Shown here one piece after another: positions 46,745 through 55,648 of a DNA stretch of 64,000 nucleotides (positions are counted from its first letter, which is position 1; every line of letters starts with the position of its first letter). A program made the position numbers and the translations under genes. Source of the DNA: Flagellimonas_B algarum (GTDB lineage Bacteria; Bacteroidota; Bacteroidia; Flavobacteriales; Flavobacteriaceae); assembly GCF_040513375.1 (NCBI RefSeq), contig NZ_JBEVTG010000001.1, positions 1,302,001 through 1,366,000 on the forward strand, in the 5' to 3' direction. Under the pieces are notes generated by a model. The model worked only from the letters and a program-made list of their open reading frames with translations. It was not told the origin of the DNA and ran no database searches.

Positions 46745-47284
46745 TTGGAGACCTATATCGCCTTTCTCCGAGGAATCAATGTTGGGGGTCAGAAGAAGAT
46801 TAAAATGGCCGAGTTGAAAGCCTGCCTCGAAGGAGGTGTCATTGAAGAGTTGCAAACCTATATCCAGAGCGGCAACTTGGTATTCAAAAGCGGATTGGCC
46901 GACAGTGCTTTGTTAGCCAACGAAATCAAGGATAAGATCGTGGATCGTTATGGGTTTGAGGTGCCTGTATTGGTCATGACCTTAGGCCTTTTACAGGCGA
47001 TCCATTCGAACAACCCCTATTCAGGTACAGCGGATGGGCGCCAGCTCTATTTCGTCTTATTGGCTGAAGCTGGGGCACCCGATCGGGTCAAGGCCTTTGA
47101 ACAAATGCATTTCGAACACGAGGAATTCGAAGTGACCGACCACTGTGTGTATTTGAACTGCCTTGCCGGCTATGGCAAAGCCAAACTGAGCAATAACCTT
47201 GTCGAGCGAAAACTGGGAGTGGCCGCAACGGCAAGAAACTTGAAGACCATTGAAAAAATGATCGCCTTGGCCGCTGACCCATGA
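46745..47284 (+). CDS. DUF1697 family protein with TTG start
   Basis: Cytoplasmic protein of 179 residues. The family starts with the consensus YIAFLRGINVGG, which here follows the TTG at 46745 by three codons, and no ATG lies upstream in frame before it, so TTG is taken as the start. Further conserved pieces are the TYIQSGNLVF segment and the closing YGKAKLSNNLVERKLGVAATARN. The function of the family is not known. It is divergent from glpK and ends two bases from the stop of tspO on the other strand. Confidence 0.88.
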   Translation: METYIAFLRGINVGGQKKIKMAELKACLEGGVIEELQTYIQSGNLVFKSGLADSALLANEIKDKIVDRYGFEVPVLVMTLGLLQAIHSNNPYSGTADGRQLYFVLLAEAGAPDRVKAFEQMHFEHEEFEVTDHCVYLNCLAGYGKAKLSNNLVERKLGVAATARNLKTIEKMIALAADP

Positions 47285-47286
47285 AT

Positions 47287-47760
47287 TCAATTCAATTGCC
47301 AGATCTTAAAGTTGAGCAAGGTTGCGAAGCCGACCCAAAGTAGATAGGGCACCATCAATATGGCGGCGGTCTTGCTTACCACTCGAAACCATCGAATGGT
47401 CAGTACGATCAGTACCAACAACACTACGATTACGAACAGCGCGGCCAAAGGATTCTTGAATCCGAAGAAAACGATACTCCATAAGGCATTCAATAATAGC
47501 TGAAAGCCGAAATGGTACAAGGCGGTCTTAACCCAAATATGGTAAAATCCCTTGCCCCAAACAACTCCCGCGGCGATACCCATCAGCACATACAACACCG
47601 TCCAAACAGGTGCGAACAGCCAATTGGGCGGATTGAAACTGGGTTTGTTGAGGGTCAAGTACCAGTCGTTGACCGAACTTTGGGTAGCAAAGCTCGACAA
47701 AAAACCGATGAGCAAACAAACGGCAACGGTGATGAAGATTTTAAGGACTTTGCGGTTCAT
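47287..47760 (-). CDS. tspO: TspO/MBR-family tryptophan-rich sensory protein
   Basis: Five-helix membrane protein of 157 residues. The family pattern is clear: WYLTLNKPSFNPPNWLFAPVWTVLYVLMGIA after the first helix, and NALWSIVFFGFKNPLAAL later. TspO proteins bind tetrapyrroles such as porphyrins and are linked to stress response. The open frame extends upstream to 47943, but residues 1-61 of that longer form have no TspO character and overlap the mevalonate gene, so the ATG at 47760 is used. Divergent from mvaD by 88 bases. Confidence 0.92.
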   Translation of the reverse strand: MNRKVLKIFITVAVCLLIGFLSSFATQSSVNDWYLTLNKPSFNPPNWLFAPVWTVLYVLMGIAAGVVWGKGFYHIWVKTALYHFGFQLLLNALWSIVFFGFKNPLAALFVIVVLLVLIVLTIRWFRVVSKTAAILMVPYLLWVGFATLLNFKIWQLN

Positions 47761-47848
47761 GGTGGTACAATTCCTACTAAAATAACAATTTATTTGAACC
47801 ATGGGTTTTAGTACCCAACATCCAGTATCTTTGATCAAAATTCGTTTG

Positions 47849-48931
47849 ATGACCGAAAAGGATTTTGTTCCTAAGCAATTGGATACGCTCCCCGAATCGG
47901 GAAGTATCGGTTGGAAAGCCCCTAGTAATATCGCTTTGGTCAAGTATTGGGGGAAGAAGGCCGGTCAGATTCCGGCCAACCCTTCCATCAGTTTTAGCCT
48001 TGACGCCTGTGCGACCCGAACGACCATGCAATTCGAGCGTCTATCGGAACCGGCAGCTGAGGTCGATTTTGATTTCCGTTTTGAAGGCCGGTCCAAACCC
48101 GCATTCAAACCAAAGATCCAGACGTTCTTCGAAAGAATTCTTCCGTTTGCCCCTTTCCTTAAAGGGTATCGGTTCGTTATCGATAGCAGCAATTCGTTTC
48201 CCCATAGCAGTGGTATCGCTTCTTCGGCCAGTGGTATGGCTGCATTGGCGCTATGCATATTGGAAATCGAAAGACTTGCTAACACCTCGCTTTCAGAGGA
48301 TTATCTGTTGAAAAAAGCTTCTTTTTTGGCCCGATTGGGGTCAGGAAGTGCTTGCCGAAGTATTGAGGGTGGACTTGTACAATGGGGGGCGCATCAAGAA
48401 ATCGAAGCCAGTTCCGACTTGTACGGGATTCACTATCCTTACGAAATCCATAAAAGTTTTGAGCGTTATCACGATACGATATTATTGATCCACAAAGGGC
48501 AGAAGACGGTCAGCAGCTCGGTGGGTCATGGTTTGATGAACGGGCATCCTTTTGCAGCGCGAAGGTTTGACCAAGCCCATGAAAACCTCGTGCGTTTAAG
48601 GGGAATCCTTAAAAACGGGGCCCTTGATGAATTTATTGAAGTGGTTGAAAGCGAGGCGCTTACCCTGCATGCCATGATGATGACCGGAAGTCCTTATTTT
48701 ATGCTGATGCTGCCGAACACCCTTGAGGTCATCCATAAAATTTGGGATTTCAGGAAAGCCACAGGCGTTCCGATTTGCTTCACCTTGGATGCCGGGGCCA
48801 ACGTGCACCTGCTCTATCCTGAATCAGTTAAGGAAAAAGCCATTCAATTTATTCAGGATGAATTGGTTGCATACTGCGAAAACGGACATTATATTTGCGA
48901 CAGGGTTGGAACAGGGGCTTCCAAACTGTAA
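47849..48931 (+). CDS. mvaD: Diphosphomevalonate decarboxylase
   Basis: GHMP-family enzyme of 360 residues that converts mevalonate 5-diphosphate to isopentenyl diphosphate with ATP. Motifs: APSNIALVKYWGKK near the N-terminus, PHSSGIASSASGMAALA (phosphate loop), RLGSGSACRSIEGG with catalytic arginine, and DAGANVHLLYP at the end. The ATG at 47849 is chosen over one at 47801, which adds 16 extra residues. It stands before mevalonate kinase and a prenyltransferase, so this is an isoprenoid cluster. Confidence 0.93.
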   Translation: MTEKDFVPKQLDTLPESGSIGWKAPSNIALVKYWGKKAGQIPANPSISFSLDACATRTTMQFERLSEPAAEVDFDFRFEGRSKPAFKPKIQTFFERILPFAPFLKGYRFVIDSSNSFPHSSGIASSASGMAALALCILEIERLANTSLSEDYLLKKASFLARLGSGSACRSIEGGLVQWGAHQEIEASSDLYGIHYPYEIHKSFERYHDTILLIHKGQKTVSSSVGHGLMNGHPFAARRFDQAHENLVRLRGILKNGALDEFIEVVESEALTLHAMMMTGSPYFMLMLPNTLEVIHKIWDFRKATGVPICFTLDAGANVHLLYPESVKEKAIQFIQDELVAYCENGHYICDRVGTGASKL

Positions 48932-48932
48932 T

Positions 48933-48994
48933 ATTTGTATAATTATTCTTACAAATTTACGTTGCTGTAGGGAGGTGATTCACAAAGAACTCCC
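48933..48994 (+). repeat. Two hairpin-forming inverted repeats after mvaD
   Basis: ATTTGTA (48933-48939) pairs with TACAAAT (48950-48956), directly after the mvaD stop, and GGGAG (48970-48974) pairs with CTCCC (48990-48994). Neither has a U-tract of terminator quality, so they may be weak terminators or RNA-processing sites. Confidence 0.3.
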
Positions 48995-48999
48995 AATAA

Positions 49000-49031
49000 T
49001 TTGATAGCCTGCCCCAGTTTGTTTACATTTA
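49000..49031 (+). promoter_or_regulatory. Candidate promoter of mevalonate kinase gene
   Basis: TTTG at 49000-49003, then 20 bases, then TACATTTA at 49024-49031. This fits the Bacteroidota pattern TTTG-N19-21-TAnnTTTG with one mismatch. The start codon follows only 8 bases later, so the transcript would have almost no leader. Confidence 0.35.
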
Positions 49032-49038
49032 TTGAAAT

Positions 49039-49989
49039 ATGGTTGAACAAAATAACATAAAAGGCCCACTTTTTTATTCAAAAATCCTTCTTTTCGGAGA
49101 ATATGGGATCATCAAGGATTCGAAGGGACTTTCCATTCCATATAACTTCTTCAAAGGGGCGTTGAAAACCACCGACACTTTGGAGGGCACTGCAAAAGCC
49201 TCGAATGAAGGATTGAATGCCTTTGCCGATTATTTGGCCACCGTACAGCAGGAAGGCGTCGCCAGTTTTGACTTGGAAGCCCTCCGCGACGATATTGCCA
49301 ATGGCATGTATTTCGATAGTTCGATACCCCAAGGCTATGGAATCGGAAGTAGTGGGGCCTTGGTAGCCGCCATATACGATAAGTATGCCCATGAAAAGAT
49401 TACCGTTCTCGAAAACCTGACCCGCGATAAATTGCTGACCTTAAAAACGGTTTTCGGTAAAATGGAGTCGTTTTTCCATGGCAAATCCTCAGGCCTAGAT
49501 CCCTTGAACAGTTATTTGAGTCTGCCGATTTTGATCAATTCAAAAGATAATATCGAATCGACCAGCCTTCCTTCGCAGAATAAAGAAGGTAAGGGTGCGG
49601 TGTTCTTGTTGGATAGCGGCATGACCGGCGAAACTGCGCCTATGGTACAATTGTTCATGGAGAAGATGAAGCATGAAGGGTTTCGTAAGGTCATCAAAGA
49701 AAAGTTCATCAAACATACCGATGCCTGCGTCGATCACTTTTTGAATGGTGATATCAAATCGTTGTTCGGTCACGTCAAACAACTTTCGCATGTGGTCTTA
49801 GATCATTTCAAACCGATGATTCCATCCCAGTTCCACCAACTCTGGCAGAAAGGGATCGAAACCAACGATTACTATTTAAAACTTTGTGGTTCTGGCGGTG
49901 GTGGCTATATCTTAGGCTTTACCGAAGATATCGACCGTGCCCAGAAAGCCTTGGATGGCCACAAGCTTGAAGTGGTCTACAACTTCTAG
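49039..49989 (+). CDS. Mevalonate kinase-type GHMP kinase
   Basis: Kinase of 316 residues that would phosphorylate mevalonate. The GHMP phosphate loop is seen in PQGYGIGSSGALVAAIYD (about 96-113), the catalytic aspartate in SGLDPLNSYLSLP, and the third GHMP motif in LCGSGGGGYILGFTE near the end. The start KILLFGEYGIIKDS matches the first GHMP motif. Length and neighbours (mvaD before, prenyltransferase after) favour mevalonate kinase over phosphomevalonate kinase, but I cannot fully separate the two. Confidence 0.88.
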   Translation: MVEQNNIKGPLFYSKILLFGEYGIIKDSKGLSIPYNFFKGALKTTDTLEGTAKASNEGLNAFADYLATVQQEGVASFDLEALRDDIANGMYFDSSIPQGYGIGSSGALVAAIYDKYAHEKITVLENLTRDKLLTLKTVFGKMESFFHGKSSGLDPLNSYLSLPILINSKDNIESTSLPSQNKEGKGAVFLLDSGMTGETAPMVQLFMEKMKHEGFRKVIKEKFIKHTDACVDHFLNGDIKSLFGHVKQLSHVVLDHFKPMIPSQFHQLWQKGIETNDYYLKLCGSGGGGYILGFTEDIDRAQKALDGHKLEVVYNF

Positions 49990-49999
49990 CAGTCCTCGC

Positions 50000-50905
50000 A
50001 TGTTCAGCCGAAAGAATAAACTCTTGCTTTTCAAGCTCTTGAGTCTATTCTCTGTGGTGAGGGGATACAACATCCTGATGATCATCCTCGCCCAATATCT
50101 GGCTTCCATTTACATTCTCGCACCCGATTGGCCCCTTCGAAAAGTGGTTTTGGACGGGAACCTTTTTCTAATTGTCATTGCCTCGGCCATGGTCATCGCA
50201 GCAGGGTATATCATCAACAATTTCTATGATGCGGAAAAGGACTTGATCAATAAACCTACCAAAAGCATGTTAGACCGATTGGTGAGTCAACAGTTTAAGT
50301 TGACGACCTATTTCGTTTTGAATTTTTTGGCGGTTTTCGCGGCGAGTTACATTTCGTTTCGGGCGGTGTTTTTCTTTTCAGCCTATATTTTCGGTATTTG
50401 GATCTATTCGCATCGGTTGAAGCGATTACCGGGAATCGGGAATTTGATCTCTGCCACCTTGGCAATCGCCCCGTTTTTCGTGGTTTTCGTTTACTACGGA
50501 AATTTCGAGACCGTCATTTTCGTTCATGCGCTATACCTGTTTTTATTGATCTTGTCACGAGAGATCATCAAGGATATGGAAAGTATGGCCGGCGATATCG
50601 CTCAGGGATATGGTACCCTGCCGATCATGCTGGGGGCACGAATGGCCAAATCATTGGTCGCCCTATTGATCGCCCTAACCTTGGTGCCGACCTATCTTTT
50701 GATCTATGTCTTTGATGTGGGGTATATGACCTTCTACTTCATCGCCTCGGGGATCTTGTTGATCGTGTTCTTGGTGTTGCTCTATCGTTCGGGTGCCAAA
50801 ATGCATTATGTAGGCCTGCACAACATCTTAAAGTTCATCATTATCGCAGGTGTTTTCAGTATCTTGTTGATCGACTTGGATGTTGTTTTAAATCGAATTC
50901 TATGA
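50000..50905 (+). CDS. UbiA-family prenyltransferase (geranylgeranylglycerol-phosphate type)
   Basis: Integral membrane enzyme of 301 residues that attaches a prenyl chain to an acceptor. The two aspartate motifs for Mg-diphosphate are seen: NNFYDAEKDLINKP near residue 70 and DMESMAGDIAQGYGTLPI near residue 195. In Bacteroidota this branch, next to mevalonate genes, is usually named geranylgeranylglycerol-phosphate geranylgeranyltransferase; menaquinone or heme-type prenylation is the alternative. The ATG at 50000, 10 bases after the kinase stop, is preferred over 49937, which would overlap the kinase. Its end overlaps the nitrilase gene by 4 bases (ATGA). Confidence 0.88.
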   Translation: MFSRKNKLLLFKLLSLFSVVRGYNILMIILAQYLASIYILAPDWPLRKVVLDGNLFLIVIASAMVIAAGYIINNFYDAEKDLINKPTKSMLDRLVSQQFKLTTYFVLNFLAVFAASYISFRAVFFFSAYIFGIWIYSHRLKRLPGIGNLISATLAIAPFFVVFVYYGNFETVIFVHALYLFLLILSREIIKDMESMAGDIAQGYGTLPIMLGARMAKSLVALLIALTLVPTYLLIYVFDVGYMTFYFIASGILLIVFLVLLYRSGAKMHYVGLHNILKFIIIAGVFSILLIDLDVVLNRIL

Positions 50906-51855
50906 CAGAAGCAAGGCTGAAAGTGGCCATGGCACAAATCGCCCCGGTTTGGTTGGACAAGGATGCCACTATTAAAAAAATCGAATCGAATATCAATGCT
51001 GCGGCCGTCGAAAAAGCCGAGCTCATCGTTTTCGGTGAAGCACTTTTGCCTGGCTACCCGTTTTGGCTGGCCTATACCGATGGAGCTGCGTGGAATTTGG
51101 AGGTCAACAAAGAGTTACATGCGCATTACATACGCAACGCGATAGCGATTGAAGCCGGTGATTTGGATTCGATCTGTGCCTTGGCAGCAGCGCACCAAAT
51201 GGCCATTTACCTAGGTATTATGGAGAAGCCTGTGGATCGAGGAGGGCATAGCCTGTACGCTTCCCTAGTGTACATCGATCCAGAAGGAAAGATACGCTCG
51301 GTGCATCGCAAACTGCAACCCACCTATGATGAGCGGTTGACCTGGGCGCCCGGCGACGGCCATGGGCTGCGGGTGCATCCTTTGAAGCGCTTTACCGTGG
51401 GGGGGTTGAATTGTTGGGAGAATTGGATGCCTTTACCACGTGCCGCCTTATATGGTCAAGGGGAGAACTTGCATATCGCGGTCTGGCCCGGCAACTTGAA
51501 CAATACCAAAGACATAACCCGGTTTATCGCCAGGGAAAGCCGCAGTTTCGTGATATCGGTCTCATCAATGATGGGCCATGGCGATTTTCCTGAACATACG
51601 CCCCATTTGAATAAGATCCTAGACAAGGCCCCCAAAGTTTTGGCCAACGGGGGTTCTTGTATCGCAGGCCCTGATGGGGAGTGGATCGTGGAACCCGTGG
51701 TGGGTAAAGAAGGCCTCATCTTTCAAGAATTGGACTTTAACCGCGTGCTCGAAGAACGACAAAATTTTGATCCCGTGGGCCACTATTCAAGACCGGACGT
51801 AACCAAATTGACGGTTAACCGCGAACGGCAATCGACACTATCCTTAGAAGGATAA
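50902..51855 (+). CDS. Nitrilase / carbon-nitrogen hydrolase
   Basis: Cytoplasmic enzyme of 317 residues that hydrolyses nitriles or amides. The catalytic triad is visible: Glu46 in VFGEALLPGYPFW, Lys137 in VHRKLQPTYDERLTW, and Cys171 in GGLNCWENWMPLPR. These three motifs match true nitrilases (EC 3.5.5.1) such as aryl- or aliphatic nitrilases better than omega-amidases. It is translationally coupled to the prenyltransferase gene, which is a surprising partner, and converges on the S9 peptidase gene with a 3-base gap. Confidence 0.92.
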   Translation: MTEARLKVAMAQIAPVWLDKDATIKKIESNINAAAVEKAELIVFGEALLPGYPFWLAYTDGAAWNLEVNKELHAHYIRNAIAIEAGDLDSICALAAAHQMAIYLGIMEKPVDRGGHSLYASLVYIDPEGKIRSVHRKLQPTYDERLTWAPGDGHGLRVHPLKRFTVGGLNCWENWMPLPRAALYGQGENLHIAVWPGNLNNTKDITRFIARESRSFVISVSSMMGHGDFPEHTPHLNKILDKAPKVLANGGSCIAGPDGEWIVEPVVGKEGLIFQELDFNRVLEERQNFDPVGHYSRPDVTKLTVNRERQSTLSLEG

Positions 51856-51858
51856 GGT

Positions 51859-54663
51859 TCATTCGTCAAGTAATTCATACCCTTTCAAAATGCCTTTTTC
51901 GATAGGGGGCAAGCCGCGATCCATCCATGAGGGTTTGCCCGCACCTTTTAGATAATGGTCGAAATATTGGGCCATACGGATACTGAAGTCCTTTCGATTT
52001 TGCAATTTCAGCGGCCAATGGGGTTCCCCATTGTAGTTCAAAAACCATGAGGGTTTCCCCAAACGTCTCAGACTTACGAAAAATTCAATGCCCTGATACC
52101 AAGGCACATGGCCGTCGGCGTCATTGTGCATGATCAATAACGGGGTATTGATCTTGTCGATATTGAAAATCGGTGAATTCTCGATATAGCGTTGAGGATA
52201 TTCCCAAGGCGTGCCACCAATGCGACTTTGGGTATGTTCGTATTGGAATTGTCGACTCAACCCGGTCCACCAACGGATTCCACCGTAGGCGCTGATCATA
52301 TTCGGTACGGGGGCTCCTGATTCCGCCGCTTTGAAAATATCGGTTCGGGTGACCAAATAGGCGATCTGGTAGCCTCCCCAGCTGTGGCCTTGAACCCCGA
52401 TACGTTCGCGGTCGATATAGCCCTTTTCCAAGAGGGAAGTGATTCCTGGAATCACACAATTGTAGGCACTTTCACCGGGGTAGCCGATGCGGTAGTGCAC
52501 ATCGGGATTGAAGATGACATACCCTTTGCTGGCATACAGGCTGTAATTGATCGTCGATCGTTCGGCCCTTGGATGTCGGTGTCGGTGGACGCCATCGGAA
52601 CTCTTTTCATAAAAGTTGACCAAAAGCGGGTATTTTTTATTTGGATCAAAATCCTGCGGTTTGACCAACATCCCTTGCAACTTTTTACCATCCAATGAAA
52701 TCCAATCCACCAATTCCATGGTTCCCCAATTGTATTCCTCTTGTTGTGGATTGGCATCACTTACTTGGATCGGACGTTTGAAATCCAATGTACTCAGGTA
52801 AAGGTCAGGAAAGGTTTCGAAGGACTGTTTGGTAAACATGACGCGATCGGCGAGCTTGGCTTTGATCGGCCTTGAAAATCGATATGGAGCCGTCACCAAT
52901 GTGGTCATCTTTCCATTGGAAGCATTTAGGGCTACATAACCCCCGTTCTTGGTGGTTTCGTTGAAACTGCTTAGCAACACAGGTTGTTCCAAATCAATGG
53001 CCTTTTCCTCAGGATCGAGATCCAGATACCGATACACGGTTTTTGAAGGACGGCCATTGGTCAGCCGTTCTTTTTGTCCGGTTTCGGGCTGTATTTTCCA
53101 GATGTCGTAGCGATCATAGATCAAGAGGTGCCCATCTTCCTTGGTCCACCCGGCCACACCATAGGGGTAGGGATAGTTCGGATAGTCGTTTTCCTCGCTA
53201 TATCCGACGATTCCCTTGCTCAAAGCGTGGTAATCGCCAGAGCGCATGCCGTAGGTAAACCAGGTGCTATCGATGCGGCTATAGCCAAAGGCATAGCGCC
53301 CCTTTGGGCTCAATTGCATGCGGGGAGCTTTTTTGAATTCATGCAGGCTTGCCCCTGTTTTTACATCAATGACTTGGTAGTCATAATACCTTCGTGCGGT
53401 CCATTGGCTCGAGAGGGCATAGGGCATTCCGTTGCGGATCAGGGCAAGTTCGGCATCCCCTTTATCCCCTAAGTCGGTTTCGTAATAATCGGCATTGGCC
53501 AAGGGAACGATCTTTTGTTCCGAAAGGTCATAGACCGAAGTGTAGGCCCGTATCGAGTCGTTTTTCAACTGCAGTTCCTGCACGGTATAGAGACGGGGTT
53601 CATCATAGGTCCATACTTCCACATTGACGATTTCATCATCCAACAAAGCGGTATCTTTCTCGATTGGGGGTGTGGCCAGACCGAAGTATAACTTCGATTC
53701 ATCTTCAGAAAAATGAACGGTTCCGTTTTTTGAGACCACGTACCCCTTTGGTGCGCTCGGGTTGTCAAGCAGCTTGGTTGTGGAACCCTCCTCTTGCCAT
53801 AGGTGCAATTCGTAGGGTCGTAGCTGTACTTTGGTGGTGTCGCTATCACTGATGAAGCCGAGTTTGGTTCCAGTAGCGCTGAATTTCAATTGATGGTATT
53901 TGGTCTTACGACCGCTGTGTACGGTGGTGGTCGCTCCGGTTTCCATATTCCTGACCTTGACTTCGGTTAGACTATCGAGTACCGTGCCAGTGGTGATATA
54001 GGCAAGCCATTTTCCTTTTTTAGCAAAGGTGAAATCGGTAACGAAAGGTATGGTGTCTTCATTTTGGGTCTCCAAGTCATGCAGTACAAGGTGGTAGCCG
54101 GTCTTTTTGCCCACTTTTTTAGCCTTCTTTTTCTTTTTGGCCGATTCTTCTTTGGCAACCGAGTCTTGTGCTTTCCCGTTTTCTTTCGCTTTCGCTTTCT
54201 TCTTGATTTCTTCCAATTGATAGGCCAAGTAGCCCGACCATTCCTCGGGGAGTCTATAGGATTTGATGTTCCCGATTTTCGTCAATGAGCCATCCTTTAA
54301 GTTCAGGATACCAAGCGAATCCTTAGGAAGGTCTTTCTTCTTCACCTTTCTCCTTTTCATGGCATCAACGCTGTCTTTCCAGGCCTTGATGGTGAAAATG
54401 GCATAATTCGAATCGTAGCTAAACTGTCCTTTTTGACCTCTGGGATAGCGGAGAATGACGTTCGCTTTGGTATCAAGTACGCTTAAGCTGTGGTCTTTTT
54501 CGCCCTGTTCAAGGCTGTAAAGCACATAGGAGCCGTTTGGTGATACCGCTTCACCTTCAATGGTGCGCCAACGGTCGTAATCGCTGTGGTCAAGTACCTT
54601 TTTTTGGGCCAATGACAAAAAGGGAATGCAGACAAAGATCAGGAAGAGTTGTCGGGTTTTCAT
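51859..54663 (-). CDS. S9 prolyl-oligopeptidase-family peptidase
   Basis: Secreted serine peptidase of 934 residues with a Sec signal (LFLIFVCIPFLSLA). The N-terminal two thirds form a beta-propeller; the C-terminal third is the alpha/beta hydrolase with the nucleophile Ser near 761 in QGHSWGGYQIAY, the Asp in MHNDADGHVPW and the His in NYNGEPHWPLK. It would release peptides or dipeptides from oligopeptides in the periplasm. A lysine-rich stretch of about 30 residues (near 150-185) is inserted in the propeller and looks like a charged surface loop. The ATG at 54663 is used because it begins the signal; the frame is open to 54765. Confidence 0.93.
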   Translation of the reverse strand: MKTRQLFLIFVCIPFLSLAQKKVLDHSDYDRWRTIEGEAVSPNGSYVLYSLEQGEKDHSLSVLDTKANVILRYPRGQKGQFSYDSNYAIFTIKAWKDSVDAMKRRKVKKKDLPKDSLGILNLKDGSLTKIGNIKSYRLPEEWSGYLAYQLEEIKKKAKAKENGKAQDSVAKEESAKKKKKAKKVGKKTGYHLVLHDLETQNEDTIPFVTDFTFAKKGKWLAYITTGTVLDSLTEVKVRNMETGATTTVHSGRKTKYHQLKFSATGTKLGFISDSDTTKVQLRPYELHLWQEEGSTTKLLDNPSAPKGYVVSKNGTVHFSEDESKLYFGLATPPIEKDTALLDDEIVNVEVWTYDEPRLYTVQELQLKNDSIRAYTSVYDLSEQKIVPLANADYYETDLGDKGDAELALIRNGMPYALSSQWTARRYYDYQVIDVKTGASLHEFKKAPRMQLSPKGRYAFGYSRIDSTWFTYGMRSGDYHALSKGIVGYSEENDYPNYPYPYGVAGWTKEDGHLLIYDRYDIWKIQPETGQKERLTNGRPSKTVYRYLDLDPEEKAIDLEQPVLLSSFNETTKNGGYVALNASNGKMTTLVTAPYRFSRPIKAKLADRVMFTKQSFETFPDLYLSTLDFKRPIQVSDANPQQEEYNWGTMELVDWISLDGKKLQGMLVKPQDFDPNKKYPLLVNFYEKSSDGVHRHRHPRAERSTINYSLYASKGYVIFNPDVHYRIGYPGESAYNCVIPGITSLLEKGYIDRERIGVQGHSWGGYQIAYLVTRTDIFKAAESGAPVPNMISAYGGIRWWTGLSRQFQYEHTQSRIGGTPWEYPQRYIENSPIFNIDKINTPLLIMHNDADGHVPWYQGIEFFVSLRRLGKPSWFLNYNGEPHWPLKLQNRKDFSIRMAQYFDHYLKGAGKPSWMDRGLPPIEKGILKGYELLDE

Positions 54664-54785
54664 TTCAAGTGGATTAGTCCCCATAAATATAGCGCATTCA
54701 AGGAAGTTTACCCCAGTCAATAGCGTCTGAAATGGTGGTGTCCGTTCCGTTGGGTTTATGTACATTTGCGCAAAATTTATGACTG

Positions 54786-55646
54786 ATGGCGAAATCAGAC
54801 AATGGCCGCAAACCTTCGAACCGACGCGGCGGAAACTTCAAGAAGGGTAATCAACAAAAAGGAAGCTTTGCCGAACGCGCTCGTGAACAGCTGCGTGCCA
54901 AGAAAAGCGGCGGCTCGAAACCCAAAAAAGATCCAGACCTGATCCGTTTGAACAAGTATATCGCCAATGCGGGTATTTGTTCACGACGTGAGGCGGACAC
55001 CTATATTGCCGCAGGCAACGTTAGCGTGAACGGTGAGGTGATCACGGAGATGGGCTTTAAGGTCAAAAGAGACGATGATGTCCGTTTCGATGGGCGTCGG
55101 TTGAACCCGGAGAAAAAAGAATATGTGTTGTTGAACAAGCCGAAGAACTTCATCACGACCACAAATGATGAAAAAGGCCGACGCACTGTGATGGAGCTTA
55201 TCTCAAGCGCATCCAATAACCGCCTGTATCCTGTGGGCCGTTTGGATCGTGCAACCACCGGACTCTTGCTTTTTACCAACGACGGGGATTTGGCCAAACG
55301 CCTGACGCATCCAAAACACGGGGTACGTAAAATGTACCATGTGCAGTTGGACAAAAACCTCAAATCATCGGATTTGCAGAAAATCGGGGAGGGCATTACC
55401 CTTGACGACGGCGAGGTTCAAGTCGATGAGATCAGTTATGTTCAAGGCGCCCCGAAGAAGGAAATCGGGGTCGTGATCCATTCAGGACGTAATCGGATCG
55501 TAAGACGCATCTTCGAGCATCTGGGTTATGATGTGGTCAAATTGGACCGTGTGGTCTTTGCCGGTCTTACCAAAAAAGACCTACCCCGCGGTCACTGGCG
55601 TTTTCTCACCGAGCAGGAGGTCATCAATTTAGGGATGATCCGCTAG
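54786..55646 (+). CDS. RluB-type 23S rRNA pseudouridine synthase
   Basis: RNA-modifying enzyme of 286 residues that would make pseudouridine in 23S rRNA. An N-terminal basic tail (about 1-50, rich in Lys/Arg/Gly) is followed by an S4 RNA-binding domain (RLNKYIANAGICSRREADTY), and the RsuA-family catalytic aspartate is in GRLDRATTGLLLFTNDG. The end RNRIVRRIFEHLGYDVVKLDR is typical. RluB, RluF and RsuA share this layout; the tail and length favour RluB. Divergent from the S9 peptidase gene and convergent with the cupin gene. Confidence 0.93.
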   Translation: MAKSDNGRKPSNRRGGNFKKGNQQKGSFAERAREQLRAKKSGGSKPKKDPDLIRLNKYIANAGICSRREADTYIAAGNVSVNGEVITEMGFKVKRDDDVRFDGRRLNPEKKEYVLLNKPKNFITTTNDEKGRRTVMELISSASNNRLYPVGRLDRATTGLLLFTNDGDLAKRLTHPKHGVRKMYHVQLDKNLKSSDLQKIGEGITLDDGEVQVDEISYVQGAPKKEIGVVIHSGRNRIVRRIFEHLGYDVVKLDRVVFAGLTKKDLPRGHWRFLTEQEVINLGMIR

Positions 55647-55648
55647 GG

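Noticed and set aside
47287..47943. Longer form of TspO starting at 47943
   Set aside because: The extra 61 residues lack any TspO features and lie across the start of mvaD; the ATG at 47760 gives the normal family length.
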